NCBI GenBank assembly: GCA_963995505.1
Contig: OZ023187.1
Span: forward strand, 11,061,176-11,125,175
Direction of reading: 5' to 3'
Source of the DNA: Hypericum androsaemum
Lineage: Eukaryota > Streptophyta > Magnoliopsida > Malpighiales > Hypericaceae
DNA length: 64,000 bases
In this document: in pieces, positions 1 through 14,400 of the stretch
Layout: each line of letters opens with the position of its first letter
How positions within the stretch are numbered: position 1 is the first letter of the stretch
The notes under the pieces: model-generated
Databases searched by the model: none
What the model was told of the DNA's origin: nothing
The model's input: only the letters and a program-made list of their open reading frames with translations
Position numbers and translations under genes: made by a program

Positions 1-3000
1 TAAGGCAAGAAAATGCAAGATATGGAAAGAAAAGGCAAGAATAGGCAAAATAAGGCAATAAAATGCAAGCAAATGCAAGGAAAAGGCAAGATAAGGCAAG
101 GAAATGCAAGATAAGGGAAAGGAAAATGCAAGAAAAGACAGGGTATAGGCAAGAAAAGGTAAGAAAAGGAAACAAAATTCAAGAAAAGGTAAGATAAGGC
201 AAGATAAGGTAAGAAAAGGGAAGAAAGAGAAATATAAGGCAAGATAAGGCAAGATAAGGCAATTAATGGAAAGATAAGGCAGGAAAAGGCAAGATGAGGC
301 AATTAAAGGAAAGATAATGCAAGAAAAGGCAAGAAAAGGAAAGATAAGGCAAGAAAAGGAAAGATAAGGAGAGAAAACAAAAGAAAAGGCAATAAAAGGC
401 AAGAAAAGGCAAGGAAAAGGCAAAGATAAGGCATGAAAAGGTAAGAAAGGGAAAGATAAGAAAAAAAAGGCAAGAAAAGGAAAGGAAAGGAAAGAAAAGG
501 CTTGGAAAAGGCAAGAAAAGGCAAGGAAAGGGAAGAAAAGGGAAAATAAGGCAAGAAAAGGAAAGAAAGGTGAGAAAAGGAAAGAAAAGGAGAGAAAAGA
601 CAAGATAAAGCGAGAAAAGGCTTGGAAAAGGCAAGAAACGATAAGAAAAGGCAAGATAAGGCAAGAAAAGGAATGATAAGGCAAGGTAATGAAAGAAAAG
701 GCAAGAAAAGAAAAAAAAGAACAGACATAAAAAGGAAAGAACAGGCAAGAAAAGGAAAGATAAGATAAGATAATGCTAGAAAACACAAGAAAATTCAAAA
801 GAAAAGGCAAGATAAGGCAAGAAAAAGGCATGAAAATGTAAGAAAAGGCTAGAAAAGGCAAGAAAAGGAAAGAAAAGGCTATATAAGCCAAGAAAACGCA
901 AGGTAAGACAAGAAAAGGCCAAAAAAGGCAAGATAAGGGAAGAAAACATATGATAAGGAAAAGGTAAGAAAAGACAAGATAAGGCAAGATACGGCAAGAA
1001 ACAACAAGATACGGCAAGAAAAGGATAGAAAAGGCAAGATATTGCAAGAAAAGGTAAGAAAAGGTCAGTAAAAGGCATGAAAAGGCTAGATAAGGAAAGA
1101 AAATGCAAGAAAATGCAAGAAAAGGAAAGGAAAAGGCATGAAAAGGCAATAAAAGGCAAGATAAAGCAAGAAAAAGGCATGAAAAGGCAAGAAAAGAAAA
1201 GAAAAGGAAAGATAAGGCAAGAAAAAGGCATGAAAAGGCAAGAAAAGGCAAGATAAGGCATGAAAAGGCAAGATAAGGTAAGAAAAGGGAAGAAACAGCA
1301 AGATAAGGCAAGAAATGGCAAGATAAGGCAATTAAAGGAAAGATAAGGCAAGAAAAGACAATAAAAGGCAAGATAAGGCAATTAAATGAAAGCTAAGACA
1401 AGATAAGGAAAGATAAAGCAACATAAGGTAAGAAAAGAAAAGAAAAGGAATGAAAAAGCAAGAAAAAGCAAGAAAAGGCAAGATAAGGATAGAAAATGGA
1501 AGAAAAGTCGAGAAGAGGCAAGATAGGGCAGGAAAAGGCAAGAAAAGGCAAGATAAGATAAGCTAAGAAAAGGCAAGAAAAGGAAAGATAAGGCAAGAAA
1601 AGGAAAAACAAGTCGAGATAAGGAAAGAAAAGGAAAGAAAAGGAAAGGAAAAAGCAAGGAAAGGAAAGAAAAGGAAAGGAAAGGCAACGAAAGGCTTGGA
1701 AAAGGTGAGGAAAAGGAAAGGAAAGACAAGATAAGGAAAGAAAAGGCAAGAAAAATAAAGATAAGGCAAAAAATGGAAAGACAACTCGAGAAAAGGAAAG
1801 AAAAGGCAAGAAAAGGAAGATAAGGCAAGAAAAGGCAAGAAAAGTCTTGGAAAAGGCAAGAAAAGGCAAGAAAAAAACAAGAAAAGGCAAGATAAGCAAG
1901 ATAAGAAAGAAAAAGAATGATAAGGTAAGAAAAGGCAAGATAAGGCAAGATAATACAAGAAAAGGAAAAGAAAGACAAGATAAGCCAGAAAAGGCAAAAA
2001 AATGCTAGAGCGGGCAAGAAAAGGCAAGAAAAGGTAGGAAAAGGCAAGATAACGCTAGATAAGGCCAGAAAATGCAAGAAAAGGAAAAAGAAAAAGAAAA
2101 GGCAAGAAAAAAGAATGAAAATGTAAGAAAAGGTAAGAAAAGGTACTAAAAGGCAAGATAAGACAAGAAAAGGCAAAAAATGATAGATAAGGGAAGAAAA
2201 GGTAAGAAAAGGCAAGATAAGGGAAGAAAAGCCAAGAAAGGGAAAGGAAAAAGAAAGAAAAGGAATGGAAAAGGCAAGAAAAGGCAAGATAAGGCAAGAA
2301 AAAGGCAAGAAAAGGAATGATAAGGCAAGAAAAGGAAAGAAAAGGCAAGATAGGGAAAGAAAAGGCAAGCAAAAGCAAGGAAAAGGCAAGATAACGCTTA
2401 GAAAAGGCAAGTAGAAGCAAGAAAAGGCAAGAAAAGGAAAGATAAGTCAGGAAAAGGCAAGAAAAGAAAAGAAAAGGAAATAAAAGGGTAAAAATGGCAA
2501 GAAAAGGCAAGAAAGGGTAAGATAAGGAAAGAAAATGGAAGAAAAGGTGAGAAAAGGCAAAAAAAATAGAGAGGAAGAAGCAAGAAAAGGAAAGGAAAAG
2601 GCAAGAAAAGGTAAGAAAATGTAAGAAAAGGCAAGACTAAGCAAGATAAGCCAAGAAAAGGCAAGAAAAGGAAAGAAAATGCAAGGAAAGGCAAGATAAG
2701 GTCTGAAAAGGCAAGAAAAGGTGAGAAAAGGCAAGAAATGGTAAGGAAGAAGTAAGCAAAGGGCAAGAAAAGGCATGATTAAACTAGATAAGCCAAGAAA
2801 AGGCAAGAACAGGAATGGTAAGGCCAAAAAATTCAAGAAAAGGAAAGACAGAGCAATAAAAAGGAAGAAAATGCAAGGAAAGGCAAGATAAGGCAAGAAA
2901 AACAAAGGAAAGGCTTCATAAAGGCAAGGAAAAGGCAAGAAAAGGCAAGAAATGGCAAGAAACAGTAAGAAAAGACAAGATAAGGAAAGATAAAGCAAGA

Positions 3001-6000
3001 TAAGGAAAGATAAGGCAAGATAAGGTAAGAAAAGGAAAAAAAAGCAAAGATAAGAAAGAAAAGGAAAGAAAGGGAAAGAAAAGGCAAGATAATGTAAAAA
3101 GAGGCAAGAATAGGCAAGAAAAGGAAAGATAAGCCAAGAAAAGGAAAGAAAAAGAAAGAAAAGGCAAGAAAAAAATGGAAAAGGCAAGATATGGCAAGAA
3201 AAGGCAATGAAAAGGCAAGATAAGGAAATAAAAGGCAAGGAAAAGGTATGAAAAGGCAAGAAAAGGCATGAAAAGGCAAGATAAAGCAAGAAAAGGCAAG
3301 ATAAGTCACGATAAGGCACAATAAGGCAAGATAAGGCAAGAAAGGGAAAGGAAAATGCAAAGGCAAGGAAAAGGCAAAAAAAGGAAAGAAAAGGCAAGAT
3401 AAAGCAATTAAAGGAAGGATAAGGCAAGAAAAGGCAAGAAAAAGAAACAAAAGGAATGATTAGGGAAGAAAAGGAAAGAAAAGGAAAGATAAGGCAAGAA
3501 AAGGAAAGATAAGGCAAGATAAGGAAAGAAAAGGCAAGCAAATGGAAGGAAAAGGCAAGATAAGGCTTGAAAAAGGTAAGTAAAGGCAAGGAAATGGCAA
3601 GGAAAAGGCAAGATAAGGAAAGAAAAGGCAAGCAAATGGAAGGAAAAGGTGAGATAAGGCAAGATAAGGCTTGGAAAAGGTAAGTAAAGGCAAGGAAATG
3701 GCAAGGAAAAGGCAAGATAAGGCAAGATTAGGAAAAAAAGGTAAGATAAGGAAAAAAAGCAAAAAAATAAAAGAAAAGGCATGAAAAGGCAAGATTAGGC
3801 AAGATATGGCTAGAAAATGCAAGAAAAGGCGAAAAAAGGCAATAAAAGGAAAGGAAAAAGTAAGAACAGGCAAGGAAAAGGCAAGATATCATAAGAAAAG
3901 GCAAGAAAATGCAAGATAAGGCATGAAAAGGAAAGGTAAGGCAAGAAAAGTCAAGCAAAGGAAAGGCAAAGCAAGAAAAGGAAAGAAAATCCAAGGAAAG
4001 GCAAGATAAGGCAAGAAATGGAAAGAAAAGGGAAGATAAGGCAAGATAAGGTACGACAAGGCAAGAAAAGCAAAGATAAGGCAATAAAAGGAAAGAAAGG
4101 GAAAGAAAAGGCAAGATAATGTAAAAAAAGGCAAGAAAAGAAAAGATAAGCCAAGAAAAGGAAAGAAAAGAATGGAAAAAGCAAGGTATGGCAAGAAAAG
4201 GCAATGAAAAGGCAAGATAAGGAAAGAAAATGCAAGAAGAGGCAAGGAAAAGGCAAGAAAAGGCAAGAAAAAGGCATGAAAAGGCAAGAAAGACAAGATA
4301 AAGCAAGAAAAGGCAAGATAAGGTAGGAAAAGGAATGATAAGGCACGAAAAGGCAAGAAAAAGGTAAGATAAGGAAAGAAAAGACACGATAAGGCAAGAA
4401 AAGGCAAGAAAGGCAAGGAAAATGAAAGAAAAGGCAAGGAAAATGAAAGAAAAGGCAAGACAAGGCAATCAAAGGCAAGATAAGGCAAGAAAAGGAAAGA
4501 AAAAAGCATGAAAAGGCAAGAAAAGGCACAATATGTAATAAAAGATAAGAAAGGGCAAGGAAAATGCAAGAAAAGGCAAGAAAAAGGTAAGATAAGGCAA
4601 GAAAAGGAAAGAAAAGGCAAGATAATGCAAGATAAGGCAAGAAAAGACAAGATAAGGTAAGTTACTGGAAGAAAGAGCAAGAAAAGGCAAGATAAGGCAA
4701 TTAAAGGCAAGATAAGGAAAGAAAAGGCAAGAAAAAGAAAGCTAAGGTAAGAAAAGGAAAGATAAGGCAAGATAAGGAAAGAAAAGAAAAGAAAAGAAAA
4801 GGCATGAAAACGCAAGAAAAAATAAGATAAGGCAAGAAAAGGCTAGAAAATGCAATAAAAGGCTAGAGAAGGCAAGAAAAGGCAAGAATGGGTAAGGAAA
4901 ATGTAAGAAAGGGCAAGGAAAAGGCAAGAAAAGGCAAGAAAAGGAAAGATGAGGCAATAAAAGGTAAGAAAAGGAAAGACAATGCGAGAAATGGAAATAC
5001 ATAGAAACAAAAGGCAAGACAAGGAAAGAAAAGCCAAGATAACGCAACAAAAAGTAAGGAAAAGGCAAGGAAAGGAAAGAAAAGGCAAGAAGAGGCAAGA
5101 TAAGGCATAAAAAGGCAAGAAAAGGAAAGATAAGACAAGAAAAGGTAAGAAAAGGCAAGGAAAGGAAAAAAAGGCAAGAAAAGGAAGGAAAAGGCAAGGA
5201 AAGGCTTGGAAAAGGCAAGAAAAGGCAAGATAAAGTAAGAAAAGGTAGTACAATCCAAGAAAAAGACAGAAAAGGCTAAATAAGCAAAAAAAGCTTTGAA
5301 CAGAAAAGGCATGAAGAGGCAAGAAAAGGTAAGATAAGGCAAGATAAGGAAAGACAAGGTTAGAAAATGCAAGAAAAGATAAAAGAAAAGGCAAGAAAAG
5401 GCAAGATAAGGCAAGAAAAAGGCGTGAAAATGCAAGAAAAGGCAAGATACGGTAAGAAAATGCTAGATAAGCCAAGAAAAGGAAAGAAAAGACAAGAAAA
5501 GAAAAGAAAGGCTAGATAAGGGGAAAAAAGGTATGAAAAGGCAAGATAAGGCAAGAAAAGTCAAGAAAGGGCATGGAAAAAACAAGAAAAGGCAAGAAAA
5601 AGGTAAGAAAAGGTAAGATAAGGCAAAAAAAGGTAAGAAAAGGCAAGAAAAGCAAATATAAGGCAAGAAAAGGAAAGAAAATGCAAGCAAATGCAAGGAA
5701 AAGGCAAGAATAGGCTTGAAAAATGCAAGAAGAAGCAAGAAAAGGAAAGGAAAAGGCAAGAAAAGGAAAGATAAGCAAGAAAAGGCAAGAAAAGGAAAGA
5801 AAAGGCAAGATAAGGAAAGAAATGGCTAGATTAGGCATAAAAAGGCAAGAAAAGAAAAGAAAAGGCATAAAAAGGCAAGAAAAGGCAAGAGAAGGCTAGA
5901 AAATGCAAGAAAAGGCGGGAAAAGGTAAGAAAAGTCTAGAAAGGGCAAGGAAAAAGTAAGGAAAGGCTAGGAAAAGGTAAGAAAAGGCACGATAAGGTAA

Positions 6001-9000
6001 GAAAAGGCAAGAAACGTAAAGAAAAGACAAGAAAAGGGAAGAAAAGAAAAGGTAAGGTAAGAAAAATCAAGCAAAGGAAAGACAAGGCAAGAAAAGGAAA
6101 GAAAATGCAAGGAAAGGCAAGATAACGCAAGAAGAGGAGAGAAATGGCAAGGAAAGGAAATTATTTGAAAAGGCATAAAAAGGCAAGGAAAAGGCAACAA
6201 AACACAAGAAAGGCAAGAAAAGGCAGGATAAGGTAAGATAAAGCAAGAAAAGGAAAAAAAAGTAAGAAAAGGCAAGAAAAGGCAAGGAAAAGATAAGGAA
6301 AGGCAAGATAAGGCAAGAAAAAGCCAGAAAAGGAAAGATAAGACAAGAAAAGGAAAGACAACACGAGAAAAGGAAATAAAAGATAAGAAAAGGAGAGAAA
6401 AGGCAAGAAAAGGCAAGATTAGGCAAGATAAGAAAATAAAAGGCAAGGAAAGGCTTGCAAAAGGCAAGGAAAAGGTAAGATGTGGCAAGATAAGGCTTGG
6501 AAAAGGCAAGAAAAGGCAAGGAAAAGGCAAGAAAAGGAAACATAAGCAAGAAAAGGCAAGAAAAGAAAAGGAAAGAAATGGCAAGATAAGGAAAGAAATG
6601 GCTAGATTAGGCAAAAAAAGGAAAGAAAAGGCAAGATAAGGCAATTAAAGGAAGGGTAAGGCAAGAAAAGGAAAGAAAAAGAAAGAAGAGGAAAGATATG
6701 GCAAGAAAAGGAAAGAAATGGCAAGAAAAGGAAAGATAAGGCAAGATAAGTAAAGAAAAGGCAAGAAAATGGAAGGAAAGGCAAGATAAGGCAAGATAAT
6801 GCTTAGAAACGTTAAGTAAAGGCAAGGAAATGGCAAGGAAAAGGTAAGATAAGGCAAGAAAAGAAAGGAAATGGAAAGAAACGGCAAAAAATGGAAAGAA
6901 AAGGTAAGATAAGGCAAATAAAAGCAAGTAAATAAAAGAAAAGGCATGAAAAGGCAAGATATGGCTAGAAAATGAGAGAAAAGGCAAGAAAGGTAAAGGA
7001 AAAAGTAAGATCAGGCAAGGAAAAGGCAATATAACGTAAGAAAAGGCAGGATAAGGCAAGAAAATGTAAGATAAGGTAAGAAAAGGCAAGAAAAGGAAAG
7101 GTAAGGCAAGAAAAGTCAAGCAAAGGAAAGACAAGGCAAGAAAAGGTAAGAAATGGCAAGAAAGGGAAGATAAGGCAAGAAATGGCAAGAAAGGGAAGAT
7201 AAGGCAAGATAAGGTAAGATAAGGTAAGAATAGGCAAGAAAAGCAAAGATAAGGCAATAAAAGGAAAGAAAGGGAAAGAAAAGGCAAGATAATGTAAAAA
7301 AAGGCAAGAAAAGATAAGATAAGCCAAGAAATGGAAAGAAAAGGAAAGAAAAGAATGGAAACGGCAAGATATGGCAGGAAAAGGCAATGAAAAGGCAAGA
7401 TAAGGAAAGCAAATGCAAGAAAAGGCAAGGAAAAGGAATGAAAAGGCAAGAAAAAGGCATGAAAATGCAAGAACGGCAAGATAAAGCAAGAAAAGGCAAG
7501 AAAATGCACTATAAGGCAAGAAAAGGTAAGATAAAGAAAGAAAAGACACGATAAGGCAAGAAAAGGCAAGAAAGGGCAAGGAACATGAAAGAAAAGGCAA
7601 GATAAAGGAAAGAAAATGCAAGAAAAGGCAAGTCAAGGCAATTAAAGGCAAGATATGGCAAGAAAAGGAAAGAAAAAGCAAGAAAAGGCAAGAAAAGGTT
7701 AGAAAAGGCAAGACAATGCAAGAAAAGGCAAGAAATGGAAAGAAAGGGAAAGAAAAGGCAAGATAACGTAAAAAAAAAGGCAAGATAAGGCAAGAAAAGG
7801 AAAGCTAAGCCGAGAAAAGGAAATAAAAAGAAAGAAAAGGCAAGAAAAGGATAAAAAAGGTAAGATATTGTAAGAAAAGGTAAGGAAAAGGCATGAAAAT
7901 GCAAGATGTGGAAAGAAAATGCAAGAAAAGAAAAGAAAATGCAAGAAAAGGCATGAAAAGGCAAGATGAGGCAAGAAAAAAGTATGAAAAGGCAAGATAA
8001 GGCAAGATAAGGCACAATATGGCAAAAAAGATAAGAAAGGGCAAGGAAAATGCAAGAAAAGGCAAGGAAATTGTAAGATAAGACAAGAAATGGAAAGAAA
8101 AGGCAAGAAAAGACAAGATAAGGTAAGTTACTAGAAGAAAGAGCAAGAATAGGCAAGATAAGGCAATTAAAGGCAAGAAAAGGCAAGAAAAAGAAAGCTA
8201 AGCTAAGAAAATGAAAGACAAGGCAAGATAATGCAAGAAAATAGAAGAAAAGGCATGAAAAGGCAAGAAAAAATAAGATAAGGCAAGATAAGGCTAGAAA
8301 ATGAAAGAAAAGGTGAGAGGAGGCAAGAAAAGGCAAGAAAGGGCAAGGAAAATGTAAGAAAGGGCACGGAAAATGTAAGAAAAGGCAAGGAAAAGGCATG
8401 AAAGGGCAAGGCAAGATAAGGTAAGAATAGGCAAGAAAAGGAAAGATGAGGCAATAAAAGGTAAGAAAAGGAAAGACAAGGCGAGAAATGGAAATATAAG
8501 GAAAGAAAAGGCAAGACAAGGAAAGAAAAGGCAAGATAAGGCAAGAAAAAGCAAGGAAAAGGCAAGGAAAGGACAGATAAGGCAAGATAAGGCATAAAAA
8601 GGCAAGAAAAGGAAAGATAAGACAATAAAAGGCAAGGAAATGAAGGAAAAGGAAAGAAAAGGAAAGAAAAGGTTTGGAAAAGGCAAGGAAAAGGCAAGAT
8701 AAAGTAAGAAAAGGCATGATAAGGCAGGATAAGGCAAGAAAAAGAAAGAAAAGGCTTGATAAGCAAGAAAAGGCAAGAAAAGCTAAGAAAAGAAAAGGCA
8801 TGAAGAGGCAAGAAAAGGTAAGAGAAGACAAGATAAGGAAAGATAAGGTTAGAAAAGGCAAGAAAAGGCAAAAGAAAAGGCAAGAAAAAGCAAGATAAGG
8901 CAAGAAAAAGGCGTGAAAATGCAAGAAAAGGCAAGATAAGGTAAGAAAATGATAGATAAGCCAAGAAAAGCAAAGAAAAGATAAGAAAAGGAAAAAAAGG

Positions 9001-12000
9001 CTAGATAAGGGAAAAAAGGTAAGATAAGGCAAGAAAAGTTGAAAAAGGGCAAGGGAAAAATAAGAAAAGGCAAGGAAAAGGCAAGAAAAGGTAAGATAAT
9101 TCAAGAAAAGACAAGAAAGGAAAAATAAGGCAGGAAAATGCAAGAAAAGGCAAGAAAAGGAAAGATAAGGCAAGAAAAGGAAAGAAAAATGCAAGCAAGC
9201 GCAAGGAAAAGGCAAGATAAGGATTGGAAAAGGCAAGAAGGGGCAAGAAAATGCAAGGAAAAGGCAAGAAAAAGAAAAGAAAAAAAGGCATAAAAAGGCA
9301 AGATAAGGCAAGAAAAGGCAAGAGAATTCTAGAAAATGTAAGAAAATGTGGGAAAAAGTAAGAAAAGGCAAGAAAGGGCAAGGAAAAAGTAAGAAAAGGC
9401 AAGGAAAAAGTAAGAAAAGGCTAGGAAAAGGAAAGAAAAGAAACGATAAGGTAAAAAAAGGCAAGAAAAGTAAAGAAAAGGCAAGAAAAGGTAAGAAAAG
9501 GAAAGGTATGGCAAGAAAAGTCAAGCAAAGGAAAGACAAGGCAAGAAAAGGAAAGAAGATGAAAGGAAAGGCAAGATAAGGCAAGAAGAGAAAAGAAAAG
9601 GCAAGGAAAGGAAAGGCTTTGAAAAGGCAAGGAAAAGGCAAGAAAATGTAAGAAAATGCAAGAAAGGCCAGAAAAGGCAAGATAAGGTAGGATAAAGCAA
9701 GAAAAGGAAAAAAAGGAAAGAAAAGGCTAGAAAAGGCAAGGAAAAGGCAAGGAAAGGCAAGATAAGGCATGAAAAGGCTAGAAAAGGAAAGATAAGACAA
9801 GAAAAGGAAAGACAACGCGAGAAAAGGAAAGAAAATGCAAGGAAAGGCAAGATAAGGCAAGAAGAGGAAAGAAAAGGCAAGAAAAGGCTTTGAAAAGGAA
9901 AGAAAAGGTAAGAAAGGGCAAGAAAAACAAGAAAAGGCAAGATAAGGTAAGATAACGCAAGAAAAGGAAAGAAAAGGCAAGGCAAGATAAGGTAAGAAAA
10001 GGCAAGAAAAGGCAATAAAAGAAAAGATAAGGCAAGAAAAGGAAAGAAAGGGAAAGGCAAGATAAGGTAAAAAAAAGGCAAGAAATCTAAAGATAAGCCA
10101 AGAAAATGAAAGAAAAAGAAAGACAAGGATAGAAAAGGAAAGATATGCCAAGAAAAGCAAAGAAAAGGAAATGAAAAGGCAATATAAGGAAAGCAACTGC
10201 AAGAAAAGGAAAGGAAAAGGCAAGAAAATATAAGATAGGGCAAGATAAGGCAAAAAAAAGGCAAGAAAAGGTAAGAAAAGGCAAGAAAGGGTAAGGAAAA
10301 TGCCAGAAAAGGAATGGAAAAGGCAAGAAAATGAAAAAATGCAATAAAAGGAAAGATAAGGTAATTAAAGGCAATATAAGGCAAGAAAAGGCAAGGAAAA
10401 GCAAGAAAATGAAAGATAAGGCAAGAAATGGAAAGAAAAGGCAAGATAAGACAAGAAAAGAAAAGAAAAGAAAAGGCAAGAAAGGGCAAAAAAAGGTAAG
10501 AAAAGGAAAGATAAGGCAAGAAAAGGAAAGAAAATGCCAGATAAAACAAGAAAAGGCAAGATAAGGCTAGAAAATGCATGAAAAGGCGAGACGGGGCAAG
10601 AAAAGGGAAGAAAGGCAAGGAAAAAGTAAGAAAAGGCAAGTAAAAGGAAAGAAAAGGAAAGATAAGGCAAGAAATGGCAAGATAATGCAAGAAAAGGCAA
10701 GTAAAAGGCAATAAAAGGAAAGATAAGGCCAGAAAAGGAAAGAAAAGGAAAGAAAAGGCAAGGAAACAGAAAGGAAAGGAAAGAAAAGGCAAGGAAAAGG
10801 AAAGGGAAAGGCAAGGAAAAGGGAAAAAAGGCAAGATAAGGCAAGAAAAGGTAGTAAATGGAAGGATAAGGCAAGAAAAGGAAACAAAAGGTAAGGAAAA
10901 GGCAATAAAAGGAAAGAAAAGGAAAGAAATGGAAAGAAAAGGCAAGGAAAAGGCAAGGAAAAGGAGAGGAAAAGGTAAGAAAAGGCAAGATAATATAAGA
11001 AAAGGCATGATAAGGCACGACAAAGGAAAGAAAAGTCAAGATAAGCAAGAAAAGGCAAGTAAAGAAAAGAAATGGCATGAAAATGCAAGAAAAGGCAAGA
11101 TTATGTAAGATAAGGATAGAAAATGCAAGAAAAGGAAAAAAATGCAAGAAAATGCTTGGAAAAGGAAAGGAAACGGCAAGATAAGGCAAGGAAAGGCTTG
11201 GCAAATACAAGGAAAAGGCAAGATAAGGCAAGAAAAGCATAGAAAAGGCAAGGAAAGGCTTGGAAAAGGAAAGGAAAGATAAGGCAAGCAAAGGCAAGAA
11301 ATCGAAAGACAAGGCGAGTAAAGGAAAGAAAAGGCAAGATAAGGCAAGAAAAGGTAAGAAAAGGTAGGATAAGGCAAGAAAGGGCACGATAAGGCAAGAA
11401 AAGGAAAGAAATGGCAAGATAAGAAAGAAAAGGCAAGAAAAGAAAAGAAAAGGAATTAAAAGGAAAGAAAAGACAAGATAAGGTAAGATAAGGCTAAAAA
11501 ATGCAAGAAAAGGTAAAAAAGGAAAGATAAAGATAAAAAATTCAAGAAAAGGAAAGAAAATGCAAGGTAATGGCAAGATAAGGCAAGATAAAGAGAAAAA
11601 AAAGGAATGAAAAGGCAAGCAAAGGCTCGGAAAAGGCAAAAAGAGGCATGAAAAAGGCAAGGAAAGACAAGATAAGGCAAGATAGGGAAAGAAAATGCAA
11701 GATAAGGCAAGAAAAGGAAAGACAAGGCGGGAAAAGGCAAGAAAAGGAAAGAAAAGGCAAGATAAGGCAAGAAAAGGAAGAAAAAGGCAAGGAAAGGCTT
11801 GGAAAAGGCAAGAAAAGGTAAGGAAAAGGAAAGGAAAAGGCAAGAAAAGGCATGAAAAGGTAAGAAAAGGCAAGAATAGGCATGAAAAAGGTACGAAAAG
11901 GCAAGATAAAGCAAGAAAAGGTAAAAAAGGGAAGCAAATGCAATGAAAAGGCAAGATAAGGCTCGGAAAAGGCAAGAAATAGCAAGGAAAATGCAAAAAA

Positions 12001-12199
12001 AGGCAAGAACAGGAAAGATAAGGCTAGAAAAGGCAAGAAAAGGAAAGAAGAGGAAAGAAAAGGCAAGAAAAGGAAAGAAAAGGCACGATAATGCAAGAAA
12101 AGGTAGGAAAAGAAAAGGCATGAAAAGGCAAGATAATGCAAGAAAAGGCAAGAAAAGACAAGAAAGGCCAAAGAAAAAGTAAGAAAAGGAAAGGAAAAG

Positions 12200-14400
12200 G
12201 TAAGATATGGTATGAAAAGGCTAGAAAATGCAAGATAAGGTAAGATAAGCCAAGAAAAGGCAAGAAAAGGAAAGGTAAGGCCAGAAAAAGCAAGAAAAAG
12301 AAAGATAAGGCCAGAAACAGAAAGAAAATGTAAGATAAGGTACGAAAAGAAAAGAAAAGGAATGAAATGGCAAGATAAGGCTATAGAAGGCAAGAAAATA
12401 CAAAAAAAATGAGAGAAGAGGGAAGAAAGCGCAAGGAAAAAGAAAGAAAGCGCAAGGAAAAGGCAAGAAAAGGCAAGAAAAGGCAAGATAAGGCAAGATA
12501 AAGGTAAGAAAAGGAAAAAAAATGCAAGGAAAATGCAAGATATGGCAAGAATAGGTAACAATAGGCAAGAAAAGGATAGATTAGCAAAGAAAAGGAAAAA
12601 AAGGCTAGATAAGGGAATAAAAGGCAAGAAAAGGCAAGAAAAGGTAGGTAAAGAAAAGGAAAGGTAAGACAAGGCAAGATAAGGCAAGAAAAGGTAAGTA
12701 AAGGCAAGAAAAGGCAAGCAAAAGACATGAAAAGGAAAAAAAATGTAAGAAAAGCCAATAAAGGCAAGATAAGGCAAGAAAAGATAAGAAAAGACAAGAA
12801 AAGCAAAGATAAGGCAAGAAAAGGAAAGAGAGAGAAAGAAAAGTCAAGATAAGGTTAAAAAAAGGCAAGAGAAGGTAAGAAAAGGCAAGAAAGGGCAAGA
12901 AAATGCAAGAAAAAGGTAAGATAAGGCAAGAAAAGGAAAGAAAAGGCAAGGAAAGGCTTGGAAAATGCATGATAAGGCAAGATGAGGCAAGGAATGTCTT
13001 GGAAAAGGCAAGAAAATGTAAGAAAAGGTAAGATAAGGCAAGAAATGCATGATAAGGCAAGATAATGCAAGAAAAGGAAAGAAAAGGCCATATAAGCAAG
13101 AAAAGGCAAGAAAAGAAAATAAAAGGCGTGAAAAGGCAAGATAAGGCAAGAAAAGGTAAGAAACGGCAAGAAAATGCAAGAAAAGGCAAAAAAAGGTGAG
13201 AGAAAGCTAAAAAAATTCAAGAAAAGGCAAAAAAAAAGGAAAGAAAATGCAAGGAAAAGCCATGATAAGACAAGATAAGGCACAAATAGGAAAGAAAAGG
13301 CAAGGAAAATCTTGAAAAAGGCAAAAGGAGGCAAGGAAAAGGCAAGGAAAGGCAAGATAGAGCAAGAAAAGGCAAGATAAGGCTAGAAAAGGAAAGAAAA
13401 TGCAAGAAAAGGAAAGAAAGGTGAGAAAATGGTAAGAAAAGGTAAAAAAAACGCAAGGAAAAGGCAAGATTTGGCAAGATAAGGTAACAAAAGGCAAGAA
13501 AAGGCTAGATAAGCCAAGAAAAGGCAAAAAAGGCTAGATTAGGGAATAAAATTCCTGAAAAGGCAATATAAGTCCAGAAAAGCAAAGAAAGGGCCAGGAA
13601 AAAGCAAGAAAAGGCAAGGAAAAGCAAGAAAAGGTAAGATAAGGCAAGAAAAGGCAAGAAAAGGTAAGTAAACGCAAGAAAAGGAAAGATAAGGCAAGAA
13701 AATGCAAGAAAAGGAAAGACAAGGCAAGAAAATGCAAGAAAAGGCAAGAAAAGGCAAAAAAAGGCAAGCAAATGCAATGAAAAGGCAAGATAAGGCTCGG
13801 AAAAGGCAAGAAATAGCAAGGAAAAGGCAAGAAAAGGCAAGAACGGGAAAGATAACGAAAGAAGAGGAAAGAAAAGGCACGATAATGCAAGAAAAGGCAA
13901 GAAAAGAAAAGGCATGAAAAGGCAAGATAACGGAAGAAAAGGCAAGAAAAGACAAGAAAGGGCAAGGAAAAAGTAAGAAAAGGAAAGGAAAAGGCAAGAT
14001 ATGGTATGCAAAGGCTAGAAAATGCAAGATAAGGTAAGATAAGCCAAGAAAAGGCAAGAAAAGGAAAGGTAAGGCCAGAAAAAGCAAGAAAAAGAAAGAT
14101 AAGGCAAGAAAAGGAAAGAAAATGTAAGATAAGGCAAGAAAAGAAAAGAAAAGGAATGAAATGGCAAGATAAGGCTATATAAGGCAAGAAAATACAAAAA
14201 CAATCTGAGAAGAGGCAAGAAAAGGGAAGAAAGCGCAAGGAAAAAGAAAGAAAAGGCAAGGAAAAGTCAAGAAAAGGTAAGAAAAGGTAAGAAAATGCAA
14301 GAAAAGGCAAGATAAAGGTAAGAAAAGGAAAAAAAATGCAAGGAAAATGCAAGATATGGCAAGATAAGGTAACAATAGGCAAGAAAAGGCTAGATTAGCA
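12200..14400 (+). repeat. Higher-order repeat pair about 1.8 kb apart
   Basis: The satellite segments around 12220-12570 and 14015-14382 share the same order of rare monomer variants at a shift of about 1,794-1,814 bp. A comparable older pair lies around 4661 and 8127 (shift 3,466 bp), marked by a GTTACT variant found nowhere else nearby. These are weaker and older than the 1,418-bp pair. Confidence 0.6.
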